Positions 17,222 to 25,863 of a stretch of DNA of 64,000 bases are shown here, piece by piece. This DNA comes from Pseudovibrio japonicus (GTDB lineage Bacteria; Pseudomonadota; Alphaproteobacteria; Rhizobiales; Stappiaceae). The notes under the pieces are model-generated. The model made no database searches. It had not been told where the DNA came from and saw only the letters and a program-made list of their open reading frames with translations. Numbering within the stretch: the first letter of the stretch is position 1; each line of letters opens with the position of its first letter. The position numbers and the translations under genes are program-made. Where the stretch lies: contig NZ_BMXE01000007.1 in assembly GCF_014651595.1 (NCBI RefSeq), forward strand, positions 62,001-126,000, written 5' to 3'.

Positions 17222-18931
17222 TTATGCCGCGCGGATGTCATCCATGAAGGAGTTGATGGTCTGGCGTAGCCGCGCTGCATTGGAGGCTACAGCCTGTGAG
17301 GCATCAAGTACCTGAGAGGCTGCTTGTTGTGTCTCGCCTACTTTTACGGAGACCTCACTCACATTGTGTGCAGCGCTGCGGGTGCCTTCTGCGGCCATCT
17401 GCACGTTTTCGCTGATCTCCATGGTTGCTGAGCCCTGTTGCTCAACAGCGTTGGCGATGGAGGTGGCGTGTTGGTTCACCTCGCTCATGGTGTCGCTGAT
17501 GGCCACAATGGCTTCCACGGTTTCCTTAGAGGAATTCTGGATGCCGGAGACCTGCGTGGAGATTTCCTCGGTTGCCTTGGAGGTCTGCGTTGCCAGTTCC
17601 TTCACCTCAGATGCCACAACCGCAAAGCCTTTGCCCATTTCACCGGCGCGTGCCGCCTCAATGGTGGCGTTGAGTGCCAGAAGGTTAGTTTGCTCGGCGA
17701 TATCCCGAATGAGGTTGACGACCTCACCGATCTTCAACGCTGCGCTGTCAAGAGCCTGCACCTTTCGGCTGCTTTCTTCTGCGCCACTGGTTGCATTGCC
17801 CACCACTCGATTGGTGTCGCCCAGTTGGCGGCTGATTTCTTCAATGGAGGCGCCCAGCTCTTCTGCTGCCGTTGCAACTGTCTGCACGTTGGCGGAGGCT
17901 TCTTCGGAGGCGTCGCGCGCGGAGTTGGAGCGCAGGGCAGAATCTTCCGCAATGCCGGTCAGTTGGGTTGCGGTGTTTTCCATCTCCTGAGTGCGCTGGT
18001 CAACACTTTGCAAAGCCTCCTGAACCTCGGATGCAAACTGGCTGAGAAGCTGTTCAATATGCTCCTGACGCTGCTCACGGGAGGCGTGTGCCGCATCGCT
18101 TTGTTCTTGCAGTCGCACGCGCTCCAGATTGTTTTGCCGGAGCACCTCGATTGCCTGTGCCATTTCGCCAATTTCGTCTTTGCGTGTGGAATAGGCGATC
18201 TGGATGTCCAGCTTGTTTTTAGCAAGATCACGCAGCGCGTTGGTCATAACCGGAATAGGCTTAAGTAGCAGCTTGAAGCTAAAATATGCCAGCGCTACGA
18301 ACAGGATGCTTAACCCGATTGCAGCGTAAACCAGGTTCACAGCAACGGTGTTGACCTGTTCTTCAATGTGGGATTTTTGAACACCCACATAGAGGATGCC
18401 CTTCACATGGCCACTGCTGTCAAAGATCGGCTGATACAATGTGTAATAAGCCAGACCCAGAATGTTCGCTTCACCGCGGTAGGTTTTGCCTGATGTGATG
18501 ACAGGATAAACTCGGCCGCCCTTACCCAGTGGGGTATCGACGGCGCGTTGACCTTGTTTGTTTTTGATATTGGTGGTCTTACGCCAGAAGTCCTGAGTAG
18601 CCTCATCCCACACAAACACAGTCGCGGTATCGCCGGTCAGATATCCAATTTGGTCAACAAGCTCATGATCTGAAAAGCTCAAGGGTTCGTTGCTGGTGAT
18701 CCTGCCAACATTGGAGTTGTGATCCAGTTTGATGGTTGCTGAGGGAAACTCCTGATGGAGCTGCTCTGCCGCGATACGCAGATTAATGTCGTGCCGTTTG
18801 TCCACCTGATCACTCAGGGTGCCCCAGAGCAACAAGTCAGCGATCAGAACCAGAATACCGATTGTTACAAGTATGGCAAATGAAACGGCCAAAGCAATTT
18901 TGGTGGTGAGTTTGATACTGGAAAAGTGCAT
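17222..18931 (-). CDS. methyl-accepting chemotaxis protein
   Basis: A 569-aa transmembrane chemoreceptor. TM1 spans ~12-36, then a periplasmic Cache-type sensor (~37-195) with a dCache/sCache-like end [16 protein letters not shown]2 spans ~196-219, HAMP ~217-270, and the MA signalling domain ~300-560. The highly conserved hairpin tip reads [23 protein letters not shown] in pieces. No CheR/CheB-docking pentapeptide is present at the C-terminus (it ends DDIRAA). The ligand is unknown; the lack of neighbouring che genes suggests an orphan receptor feeding a central Che system. Confidence 0.93.
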   Translation of the reverse strand: MHFSSIKLTTKIALAVSFAILVTIGILVLIADLLLWGTLSDQVDKRHDINLRIAAEQLHQEFPSATIKLDHNSNVGRITSNEPLSFSDHELVDQIGYLTGDTATVFVWDEATQDFWRKTTNIKNKQGQRAVDTPLGKGGRVYPVITSGKTYRGEANILGLAYYTLYQPIFDSSGHVKGILYVGVQKSHIEEQVNTVAVNLVYAAIGLSILFVALAYFSFKLLLKPIPVMTNALRDLAKNKLDIQIAYSTRKDEIGEMAQAIEVLRQNNLERVRLQEQSDAAHASREQRQEHIEQLLSQFASEVQEALQSVDQRTQEMENTATQLTGIAEDSALRSNSARDASEEASANVQTVATAAEELGASIEEISRQLGDTNRVVGNATSGAEESSRKVQALDSAALKIGEVVNLIRDIAEQTNLLALNATIEAARAGEMGKGFAVVASEVKELATQTSKATEEISTQVSGIQNSSKETVEAIVAISDTMSEVNQHATSIANAVEQQGSATMEISENVQMAAEGTRSAAHNVSEVSVKVGETQQAASQVLDASQAVASNAARLRQTINSFMDDIRAA

Positions 18932-19154
18932 GGGTCCCCGTTTAAATACTTATCTCCCACCACGTGTATTTGGTGGAAATACCCCTATTGGTGTTAGGGG
19001 TATGTCGGAGTAGCTAACAAGCTGTTAACTCACGAGAGATTCCGTTGGGTTACATGCATGTTTTTTATCGATAATAGTCATTATGAGGCATTTGAGCGGT
19101 GCATTTCTGCGCTTTGGATCATGGTATGCGTGCGGGATACATGATATTAACATG

Positions 19155-19189
19155 CCGTCCTCCCCGTTACATTGGTGCGGGGAGGACGG
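19155..19189 (-). terminator. strong hairpin after the AHSA1 gene
   Basis: A perfect 12-bp stem joins CCGTCCTCCCCG (19155-19166) with CGGGGAGGACGG (19178-19189), loop 11 nt. It lies 17 bp past the stop of the minus-strand AHSA1 gene. The T-run is poor, but stem strength supports termination. Confidence 0.7.
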
Positions 19190-19205
19190 TGATCTCTATA
19201 GTAAC

Positions 19206-19718
19206 TTACGTCTCCAAACTTGCCTGAAGCTCGGCAAGCAGCTCTTCCAACAATGCCATGCCAGCGTTCCAGCCTTTGTTCATGCCGCTGATGGCTGCCT
19301 CGAAGCAGGCGATTTCGGCTGGTGTTGCTTCAAAAGGGACCCATGTCAGGCGAAGCTTGGTCTGCTCGCCATCGGTTTCAAAGGTGACGGTGGTCAGCAG
19401 GATACGGGGCCAATCCGGCATTTGAGGGTTGGTTGTCACTTCCCAGCGTTCATTGGCGTTGGAATGAAGCCAGACGAGTTTTTCGGGTTTGGAAATCTCA
19501 ACGTACTGGGCCCGCTGATAGTTGGAGTTGTCGCCCCACTTCATCTCGTGGAGCCAGAGACCGCCTTGCTCGACATCCATCTTGTGCGGAATGCTTTCCA
19601 CGTTGGGGCCATACCAACGGGAAACCAGTTCCGGCTCGGTCCAGGTGCGCCACACCAGTTCGCGTGGGGCGTTAAAGGTGCGTTCCAGCACATAAGTTGG
19701 TAGCTCGCTCATTCCCAT
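19206..19718 (-). CDS. AHSA1/SRPBCC-domain protein
   Basis: A 170-aa START-like protein of the AHSA1 (SRPBCC) group. ERTFNAPRELVWRTWTEPELVSRWYGPN is the classic opening of these proteins, and the C-terminal long helix (CFEAAISGMNKGWNAGMALLEELLAELQA) closes the ligand cavity. It lies 7 bp downstream of an arsR-type gene, a very common pairing in which the ArsR protein controls the SRPBCC partner. The ligand and reaction are unknown. M1 or M3 could be the start; an AGGGAATGGG-like site precedes both. Confidence 0.82.
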   Translation of the reverse strand: MGMSELPTYVLERTFNAPRELVWRTWTEPELVSRWYGPNVESIPHKMDVEQGGLWLHEMKWGDNSNYQRAQYVEISKPEKLVWLHSNANERWEVTTNPQMPDWPRILLTTVTFETDGEQTKLRLTWVPFEATPAEIACFEAAISGMNKGWNAGMALLEELLAELQASLET

Positions 19719-19725
19719 TCCCTCC

Positions 19726-20085
19726 TCAACTCTCGGATTTTTTCAATTCCTCCAGAAGGTCATCCAGCTGATCGAAGCTTGATGACCAGAATTTGCTAAA
19801 CTCCTCCAGCCATTTGACCGCCTCATGCATTGGCTCGGCTTTAAGCTGCGCCGGACGGCGCTGTTTGTCGATGGCGCGTTCCACCAGTCCTGCCCGCTCC
19901 AACACCTTCAGATGTTTGGAAACCGCAGGCTGGCTAATGTGAAAGGGCTCGGCCAACTCGCTGACCGAAGCATCCCCATTGGCCAGCCGTGTCAAGATCG
20001 CACGGCGGGTTGGGTCTGCCAGTGCGGCGAACACCGCATCAAGGTTTTCCGGTTGGGAGGATGGATTGATTTGTTGCATAACCAT
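19726..20085 (-). CDS. ArsR family transcriptional regulator
   Basis: A 119-aa winged-helix repressor (LADPTRRAILTRLANGDASVSELAEPFHISQPAVSKHLKVLERAGLVER, in pieces). The recognition helix is SQPAVSKHLKVL. The metal-site cysteines of true ArsR are absent, so the effector is not a thiol-bound metal; this is the group that pairs with AHSA1 proteins. ATGs at 20085 and 20079 are both possible. A 16-bp palindrome overlaps both starts, and no Shine-Dalgarno is visible, so the transcript may be leaderless and autorepressed. Confidence 0.85.
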   Translation of the reverse strand: MVMQQINPSSQPENLDAVFAALADPTRRAILTRLANGDASVSELAEPFHISQPAVSKHLKVLERAGLVERAIDKQRRPAQLKAEPMHEAVKWLEEFSKFWSSSFDQLDDLLEELKKSES

Positions 20086-20093
20086 ATGGTTAT
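20078..20093. promoter_or_regulatory. palindromic operator at the arsR start
   Basis: ATAACCATATGGTTAT is a perfect 16-bp palindrome covering the start codon(s) of the ArsR-type gene. On the minus strand it is preceded by TTTTATATA, a good -10-like element. Binding here would block the promoter and the ribosome start at once. The form matches operators known for the ArsR/AHSA1-type pairs. Confidence 0.7.
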
Positions 20094-20151
20094 ATAAAAG
20101 GCAAAAGCGGTCAAACCCCCAGATATCAGTGGGGTATCGAGGTCAAAGAAA

Positions 20152-20178
20152 ACCCCGCTTCCCAATGGAGAGCGGGGT
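20152..20178 (-). terminator. Rho-independent terminator of proC
   Basis: ACCCCGCT (20152-20159) and AGCGGGGT (20171-20178) form an 8-bp stem. On the minus strand it is followed by TTTTCTTT, 26 bp past the proC stop. Confidence 0.8.
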
Positions 20179-20203
20179 ACTTGTTTTGCAATGGCCAGCA
20201 GTG

Positions 20204-21034
20204 TTAGGCCAGTTCTTCACCGCGCTTTTTTGCAGCTGCAACAGCACGAGAAAGAAGCGGCGGCATGCCATTTCTTTTGTTCATGAGCACATCCAGTGCC
20301 GCAGCTGTGGTGCCATTGGGTGAGGTTACGTTGATGCGTAGCTGCGTTGGGGTCTCCTCGGCATCTTCTGCCAGTTGCCCGGCACCGCCGACGGTGGCCT
20401 TGGCAAGCTGCATGGCCAGATTTTCCGGAAGACCCTGCTCAACACCCGCTTGAGCAAGACACTCGATCAGGTGGAACACATAGGCTGGACCGGAGCCGGA
20501 CACGGCGGTGACTGCATCCATCTGTTTTTCGCTTCTAAGTACGACCGTCTGACCAACTGCGGAAAGCAGTTCCTGCGCCATGGCCAGATTGTCTTTTGAG
20601 CAATGTTTGTTTGCTACCAGCGCGGTGATGCCGCGGCCGATGGCAGCCGGTGTGTTTGGCATGGCGCGCACAATCGGGCTGCCCTCGCCTACCAGTGCGT
20701 TCAGCGTGGACAGATTGGTTCCTGCAGCAACGGAAATGAAGACCGTCTTGCCGCCGCCCAGTGCCACAACCTGAGGCGTTGCATCGCCCATCATCTGTGG
20801 TTTGACCGCCAGAATGCATACTGCCGGGTTTTCTGGCAGCTCTTTGTCCAGATTCAGTCCGTGGTCTTGCAGTGTTCTCAGCCACTCAGATGGATAAGGA
20901 TCAATGACCGCAGTGCTGGTTGGCAAAACCCCGGCTTCCAGCCAGCCCTTCAGCATGGCCGAACCCATCTTTCCGCAGCCGAGCAAAACAAGGCCGCGCG
21001 CATTTATCTCTTCAATATGATTAGGTTTCGACAT
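20204..21034 (-). CDS. proC: pyrroline-5-carboxylate reductase
   Basis: Catalyses the last step of proline synthesis, reducing pyrroline-5-carboxylate with NAD(P)H in the cytoplasm. At 276 aa it is normal. The N-terminal GCGKMGSAMLKGWL (19-32) is the dinucleotide-binding loop and VTAVSGSGPAYVFHLIECLAQAGVEQGL, in pieces, is the P5CR signature near 175-200, with the closing NVTSPNGTTAAAL segment. It ends at its own terminator. A short open tail ends 3 bp before its start (see 21038-21181), as if an upstream operon partner had been lost. Confidence 0.95.
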   Translation of the reverse strand: MSKPNHIEEINARGLVLLGCGKMGSAMLKGWLEAGVLPTSTAVIDPYPSEWLRTLQDHGLNLDKELPENPAVCILAVKPQMMGDATPQVVALGGGKTVFISVAAGTNLSTLNALVGEGSPIVRAMPNTPAAIGRGITALVANKHCSKDNLAMAQELLSAVGQTVVLRSEKQMDAVTAVSGSGPAYVFHLIECLAQAGVEQGLPENLAMQLAKATVGGAGQLAEDAEETPTQLRINVTSPNGTTAAALDVLMNKRNGMPPLLSRAVAAAKKRGEELA

Positions 21035-21037
21035 CGA

Positions 21038-21181
21038 TCAATTTCCGTAGGTCGCTAACTTCAAACGAGGATCATCCAGTTCCCATGGGAACTTACGCGG
21101 AACAAAGCCGGATTGGAACCAGTTCATGAAGCTGTGAATGGAATTTGCTGGCAATCCGTTCAACGCGCGGATCTCGTCTGG
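21038..21181 (-). pseudogene. possible remnant of a gene upstream of proC
   Basis: A stop-free minus-strand frame of 47 codons ends with TGA at 21038-21040, 3 bp before the proC start, the spacing of an operon partner. It reads PDEIRALNGLPANSIHSF and on through GFVPRKFPWELDD to KLATYGN. It has no good start codon and begins right after an in-frame TGA at 21182-21184. I do not recognise the protein. It could be the C-terminal remains of a decayed gene or chance. Confidence 0.3.
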
Positions 21182-21686
21182 TCAGGACAGCTTATGCGAG
21201 CATTCCAGCACAATTACGGCATGGCTCCTTTGCTGAGGCAAATTCATGCAAATCTAGCGTGGCTGTTTCTAATGAAACAGCGCTCGTATCACCTGATAGG
21301 ACTGCAATAAAAAGCGACTTTGCTAGGAATCGCTTTAGCTTGTGTGTTTTATCGGGCAAAATACGTACCAGTAAAAGTCATAGTGGACGTGCAGTTGCAA
21401 ATTGAAGCGGCGAGATGATCGTCGCGCAGACCGCAAGCTTGGGAGGTGAGCGGGATCTGAAGAAACGGGGCAGCGCGATGTCCCTTGGGCGTTGGTGGGG
21501 GCTATAGAATGATTAAGTGTGTCTGTGTCATCGGCGCTGGAACCGCGTGGGTTCCGGCAAGGTGGTCAACTGTACCGTTCGCTCTTGGTTCTTCCCTGCT
21601 CGGAACATCCCAACAACTTTGTAAGCCCTTTGAGTCACGAGTGATTTAAGCGCGGGCACAATATTATTTAATGGAGGAGAGTAGAG
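21182..21686. other. non-coding gap before TRAP operon 1
   Basis: About 500 bp without a recognisable gene. It contains the small inverted repeat GGAACC (21539-21544) / GGTTCC (21550-21555) and an AT-rich stretch at 21658-21671 shortly before the ribosome site of the TRAP gene. The promoter of the transporter operon must lie here, but I cannot point to it with confidence. Confidence 0.5.
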
Positions 21687-22667
21687 ATGAAAAAATCGAG
21701 TTTATTGGTCACATTGAGTACGTGCGCTATGGCGCTGGGGGCAACGGCGGCTGCTGCGGAAAAGTGGGACCTGCCAATGGCATATTCCGGGTCCAACTTC
21801 CACTCCGTCACCGGAGCTGAGTTTGCAGCTTGTATCACCTCTGGCACGGGCGGCGAGATTGAAGTCACCACTCATCCGGGCGGTTCCTTGTTCAAGGGCA
21901 GTGATATCAAGCGTGCGATCCAGACCGGTCAGGTTCCAATTGGTGAGCGTCTGTTGTCTGGTCACCAGAACGAAAATGCGCTGTTTGGCGTGGATTCCGT
22001 GCCCTTCCTTGCAACCTCGTTTGATGATGCTGGCAAGCTCTGGACAGCGGCAAAGCCTGCTCTTGAAAAGGTCTTGAGCGAACAGAACCTGACCATGCTT
22101 TATTCCGTTCCGTGGCCGCCCCAGGGGCTGTATTTCAAGGATGAAGTCAACTCGGTTGCAGAGATGGAAGGCATCAAGTTCCGCTCCTACAACAACGCAA
22201 CAGCGCGTCTGGCGGAGCTGACCGGCATGCTTCCTGTTTCCATTGAAGCGGCTGAGATCTCGCAGGCATTTGCAACGGGCGTTGCGGACTCCATGATTTC
22301 GTCAGCCGCCACCGGCTACGACCGTAAAGTCTGGGAAAGCCTCGGCTATTTTTACGCGGTGGATGCATGGCTGCCTCGCAACTACATGTTGGTGAACTCC
22401 GATGTCTGGTCTGGTGTGTCTGACAAGAACAGAGCGGTGATCACAGCCTGTGCTGCAACGGCGGAAGCAGCTGGTCTTCAGCGGTCCATGGACTACACCA
22501 ACTTCACTCTGGATGGCCTGCGCGAAGGCGGCATGAGTGTTGAAAAAGGCAGCGATCAGATGAACGCGGACTTGCGGGAGATCGGCGTAACCATGACCGC
22601 TGAGTGGCTGGAAGCGGCTGGCGATGAAGGCAAAGCTGTCGTCGATGCCTTTAAAGCAATGCAGTAA
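21687..22667 (+). CDS. TRAP transporter substrate-binding protein (DctP family), system 1
   Basis: A periplasmic solute-binding protein of 326 aa. A signal peptide is clear (KKSSLLVTLSTCAMALGATAAAA, cleavage near residue 24). The mature part is a DctP-type fold with the conserved arginine segment GIKFRSYNNATARLAELTGMLPV in pieces; this Arg binds the carboxylate of the ligand. GGAGGAGAG precedes the ATG. The small and large permease genes follow at once, so this is a complete TRAP system. The ligand is likely an organic acid, not further identifiable; no catabolic gene is in the operon. Confidence 0.92.
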   Translation: MKKSSLLVTLSTCAMALGATAAAAEKWDLPMAYSGSNFHSVTGAEFAACITSGTGGEIEVTTHPGGSLFKGSDIKRAIQTGQVPIGERLLSGHQNENALFGVDSVPFLATSFDDAGKLWTAAKPALEKVLSEQNLTMLYSVPWPPQGLYFKDEVNSVAEMEGIKFRSYNNATARLAELTGMLPVSIEAAEISQAFATGVADSMISSAATGYDRKVWESLGYFYAVDAWLPRNYMLVNSDVWSGVSDKNRAVITACAATAEAAGLQRSMDYTNFTLDGLREGGMSVEKGSDQMNADLREIGVTMTAEWLEAAGDEGKAVVDAFKAMQ

Positions 22668-22729
22668 GGCGTGATTTGGCCGGAGCCGCTTATGTGGCCC
22701 CGGCCTTTCTTTTCCATGAGGGGGAAACA

Positions 22730-23263
22730 ATGAAGCTGACACGCGCCCTGCGTTTGGGCCTTGACGGGATCTATAAGCTGGCCGGAGCACTTGCCGCGCT
22801 CTGCCTGATTGCCATTCTCGGGCTTATTGTCCTGCAAATGCTGGCGCGCTGGACGGGAGAGGTGTTTCCCGGTGCTGCTGAATATGCCGGGTATGCCATG
22901 GCTGCGGCAAGCTTTCTGGCCTTCGCAAACGCCTTGAACAAAGGCATCCATATTCGCGTTTCTATTCTGCACCAGATGCTGGGCACGACCGCACTGCGGC
23001 TGCTGGAAATCTGGTGTTTTGCCATTGGCACTGCCACCATGTGGTACTTCGTCTACTACGCACAGCGGTTTGTGTATTGGTCGTGGAAGTTCAACGACAT
23101 CTCGCAGGGACAGGACAAAACACCCCTTTGGATACCGCAAAGCTTCATGCTTGCCGGATCCATCATCCTTGCCATTGCCCTGACAGATCACCTTCTCCAA
23201 CTTGTTTTCACCGGCAAGCATCGCGTTGCCCGTGAGCTTGAAGAAGCTATGGCAGGAGAATAA
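22730..23263 (+). CDS. TRAP transporter small permease (DctQ family), system 1
   Basis: A 177-aa membrane protein with four hydrophobic helices, the small subunit linking the binding protein to DctM. The open frame extends to 22676, but the ATG at 22730 is preceded by GAGGGGG and gives a proper DctQ N-terminus (KLTRALRLGLDGIYKLAGALAAL). The loop RWTGEVFPGAAEYAGYAMAAASFLAFANALNKGIHIRV, in pieces, is the DctQ pattern. It lies 62 bp after the binding protein and 5 bp before DctM. Confidence 0.9.
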   Translation: MKLTRALRLGLDGIYKLAGALAALCLIAILGLIVLQMLARWTGEVFPGAAEYAGYAMAAASFLAFANALNKGIHIRVSILHQMLGTTALRLLEIWCFAIGTATMWYFVYYAQRFVYWSWKFNDISQGQDKTPLWIPQSFMLAGSIILAIALTDHLLQLVFTGKHRVARELEEAMAGE

Positions 23264-23268
23264 CGGCA

Positions 23269-24582
23269 ATGGAAAATATCAGTATTATCATCCTGTTCCT
23301 GTTTGTCATGTTCACGCTGCTCGGCACCGGTGTCTGGGTGGGGCTGGCGTTGATGGGCGTGGCATGGGTTGGGATGGAACTGTTCACCACCCGCCCTGTG
23401 GGGGATGTGATGTTGACCACCATCTGGTCCTCGTCTTCCTCATGGACATTAACGGCACTGCCGCTCTTCATTTGGATGGGGGAGATCCTGTACAGGACCC
23501 GTTTGTCAGAGGACATGTTCCGCGGTCTTGCACCCTGGATGGCCCGTCTGCCCGGCGGTCTGGTGCATACCAACATTGTTGGCTGTACGGTGTTTGCAGC
23601 CGTTTCCGGTTCGTCTGCAGCAACGCTGACCACCGTTGGCAAAATGTCTATTCCGGAGCTACGTAAGCGCGATTATCCGGAAAAGATGATCATCGGCACA
23701 CTGGCTGGAGCTGCAACGTTGGGTCTGATGATCCCGCCTTCCCTCACGCTCATCGTCTATGGTGTTACCATCAACGAAAGCATCTCCAAGCTGTTCTTTG
23801 CTGGCATCGTACCGGGCATCGTGCTGGCTGGCATGTTCATGGCCTATGTGGCAATAACCTCTCGTGTATCCTCTGGCTGGAACCCGAGTGAAGAGCCAGC
23901 GATGAGCTTTACCGAGAAGCTGGCGAACACTCGTTTTCTGCTGCCGGTGATCCTGCTTATTCTAGTGGTGATCGGCTCCATGTATTTGGGCTTTGCCACG
24001 GCAACGGAAGCGGCGGCGTTTGGTGTGATCGGGAGTCTCATTCTGGCTGCTTCGCAAGGCTCGCTGAACTGGCAGAGCTTTACGCAAAGCCTGATGGGGG
24101 CAACCTACACTTCGGCCATGATTGCGCTGATCCTTGCAGGAGCTGCATTCCTCTCACTTTCAATGGGCTTTACCGGCCTGCCGCGCGGTCTGGCGGATAT
24201 GATTGCGCAGTTGGAGCTGTCGCGTTTCGAGTTGCTCATGGTACTGCTGGTGTTTTACATTGTCCTCGGCATGTTCCTTGACGGGATTTCCTCCGTGGTG
24301 CTGACCATGGCGGTGGTGGAACCAATGATCCGTCAGGCGGGGATTGATCTGGTCTGGTTTGGAATCTTCATTGTGGTGGTGGTTGAAATGGCGCAGATCA
24401 CACCGCCGATTGGCTTTAACCTGTTCGTGCTGCAAGGTATGACCAAATACCAGATGGGCTTTATCGCACGTGCTGCCTTCCCCATGTTCCTGATCATGGT
24501 GCTGATGGTCTTCGTACTGATCGCGTTTCCGGAGATTGCCACATGGTTGCCCGATAACATTCGCAGCAGCCCGGGAGGCTAA
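23269..24582 (+). CDS. TRAP transporter large permease (DctM family), system 1
   Basis: A 437-aa membrane protein with about 12 helices, the Na+-driven channel subunit. Conserved stretches include GSSAATLTTVGKMSIPELRKRDY, GAATLGLMIPPSLTLIVYG and EMAQITPPIGFNLFVLQG (each in pieces), the hallmarks of DctM. It is the last gene of the system 1 operon and converges on a serine hydrolase-like gene only 17 bp away. Confidence 0.93.
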   Translation: MENISIIILFLFVMFTLLGTGVWVGLALMGVAWVGMELFTTRPVGDVMLTTIWSSSSSWTLTALPLFIWMGEILYRTRLSEDMFRGLAPWMARLPGGLVHTNIVGCTVFAAVSGSSAATLTTVGKMSIPELRKRDYPEKMIIGTLAGAATLGLMIPPSLTLIVYGVTINESISKLFFAGIVPGIVLAGMFMAYVAITSRVSSGWNPSEEPAMSFTEKLANTRFLLPVILLILVVIGSMYLGFATATEAAAFGVIGSLILAASQGSLNWQSFTQSLMGATYTSAMIALILAGAAFLSLSMGFTGLPRGLADMIAQLELSRFELLMVLLVFYIVLGMFLDGISSVVLTMAVVEPMIRQAGIDLVWFGIFIVVVVEMAQITPPIGFNLFVLQGMTKYQMGFIARAAFPMFLIMVLMVFVLIAFPEIATWLPDNIRSSPGG

Positions 24583-24599
24583 GCCTTCGATCGTATCTG

Positions 24600-25655
24600 C
24601 TAAAACCAGTGATAGGAGGGCAGCGTCCCTCCTATTGTGCCACGGATAAGGGGTTCAATCTCTTCAAACAACTTTTCGTTGTTGGATAGCACCACGATCC
24701 CCAAATCTTCTTGCGGGTATCCCACCGTATAGGAACGGTAACCGGGTGTGCTGGCCCGGTGCCAGATGGAACTGCTTGGCTTGGTGGCTTGAAGCCCCCA
24801 CCCCATAGACCAGCTGATCTTCGCTGTGATGGGTTTATGAGGCTGCAACATGCGTTCCTTTACCTCCGGTTCGTTTGTCTCATCCATCATGGCGATGAGG
24901 AAGCGGGCATAATCACCGGCAGTGGTGTGCAGGCTGTGGGCGGCGTTGCCAATAGCCGGCTTTTTCTTTTCCATAATCCGCCTGCCGCTTTTGTCAAAAC
25001 CATAGCGGATGCGATAGTCATAGGCTGGGCGCCACCGGAAACTGGTGGACGACATGCCTAGCGGTTCAAACACATGAATGCGCGCCAGTGTTTCAAGCTC
25101 CATCCCCGTACGCCGTTCCAATACCTGCTGCAGCAAGGCATAGCCGTAGCCTGATAAGATGAACTCGGTACCCGGATCCTGACGCAATTTCAGCGGCTCA
25201 TTCTCGTCCATATCGACAAGACCGGAGGTGTGAGAGAGCAGCATGCGGGCGGTGATACGTTTGAGGCGCGGGTCTGCGCCATCTAGGAGATCCGGAGCAT
25301 ACTCATAAAGCGGACGTTCCAGTGAGATGATGCGCAGATCCACCAGCTTCAGGGTCAGATAGGCAAAGACGGGACGCCCTAGAGAGGCAACCTCGAAGAT
25401 GGGCTCCTGCGCACCAATTACCCTCTTGCCCCTGCTGGATTTGTCGTAAAGGCGGATGAACTCCACTTTGCCATCGCGCACCAGAGCAACGCTCAGGCTG
25501 GCATCTGGATTGGCCCGCTGGATTCGCTTGGCGTGAGTGTCCAGCCTTGCAATGATCTGGTGTTGAGGCGTTTCCTTCTGCAAAGGCGATGTTGGCTCAC
25601 AACCGCCCAGAGCCAGAAACCCCGCCAAAACCACTGGTGTCCATAGTTGCATCAA
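24600..25655 (-). CDS. beta-lactamase-fold (class C/serine hydrolase) lipoprotein with altered active site
   Basis: A 351-aa protein with a lipoprotein signal (lipobox LGGC, C19), so it is anchored in the cell envelope. The fold is that of class C beta-lactamase/penicillin-binding-like serine hydrolases: the catalytic region is EVASLGRPVFAYL and a later WHRASTPGYRSY corresponds to the KTG/HxG strand. However the SxxK lysine is Arg here (S91-L-G-R94), and the YxN tyrosine position appears as Leu (L167-S-G). This suggests loss or change of activity. The natural substrate is unknown. It converges with the TRAP 1 operon. Confidence 0.72.
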   Translation of the reverse strand: MMQLWTPVVLAGFLALGGCEPTSPLQKETPQHQIIARLDTHAKRIQRANPDASLSVALVRDGKVEFIRLYDKSSRGKRVIGAQEPIFEVASLGRPVFAYLTLKLVDLRIISLERPLYEYAPDLLDGADPRLKRITARMLLSHTSGLVDMDENEPLKLRQDPGTEFILSGYGYALLQQVLERRTGMELETLARIHVFEPLGMSSTSFRWRPAYDYRIRYGFDKSGRRIMEKKKPAIGNAAHSLHTTAGDYARFLIAMMDETNEPEVKERMLQPHKPITAKISWSMGWGLQATKPSSSIWHRASTPGYRSYTVGYPQEDLGIVVLSNNEKLFEEIEPLIRGTIGGTLPSYHWF

Positions 25656-25863
25656 GAATCCCTTTAAAGATCAGGGTTCACTAGGGTGCCAAAAGGTTTT
25701 CCATTAGGGAACCTTCGCGACTTTGATACCATACCGGCAAGAAGATAAAAGAGAGTTTGGATGCTGACCGGAAATTTGAGACAAACCTGCTGCTCGGCTT
25801 TTGGTCGCTTTTCAGCATGGAAAGCAAGCCACTCGCTCGAGTGAAGGCCCTTCCTTTCCGGCT

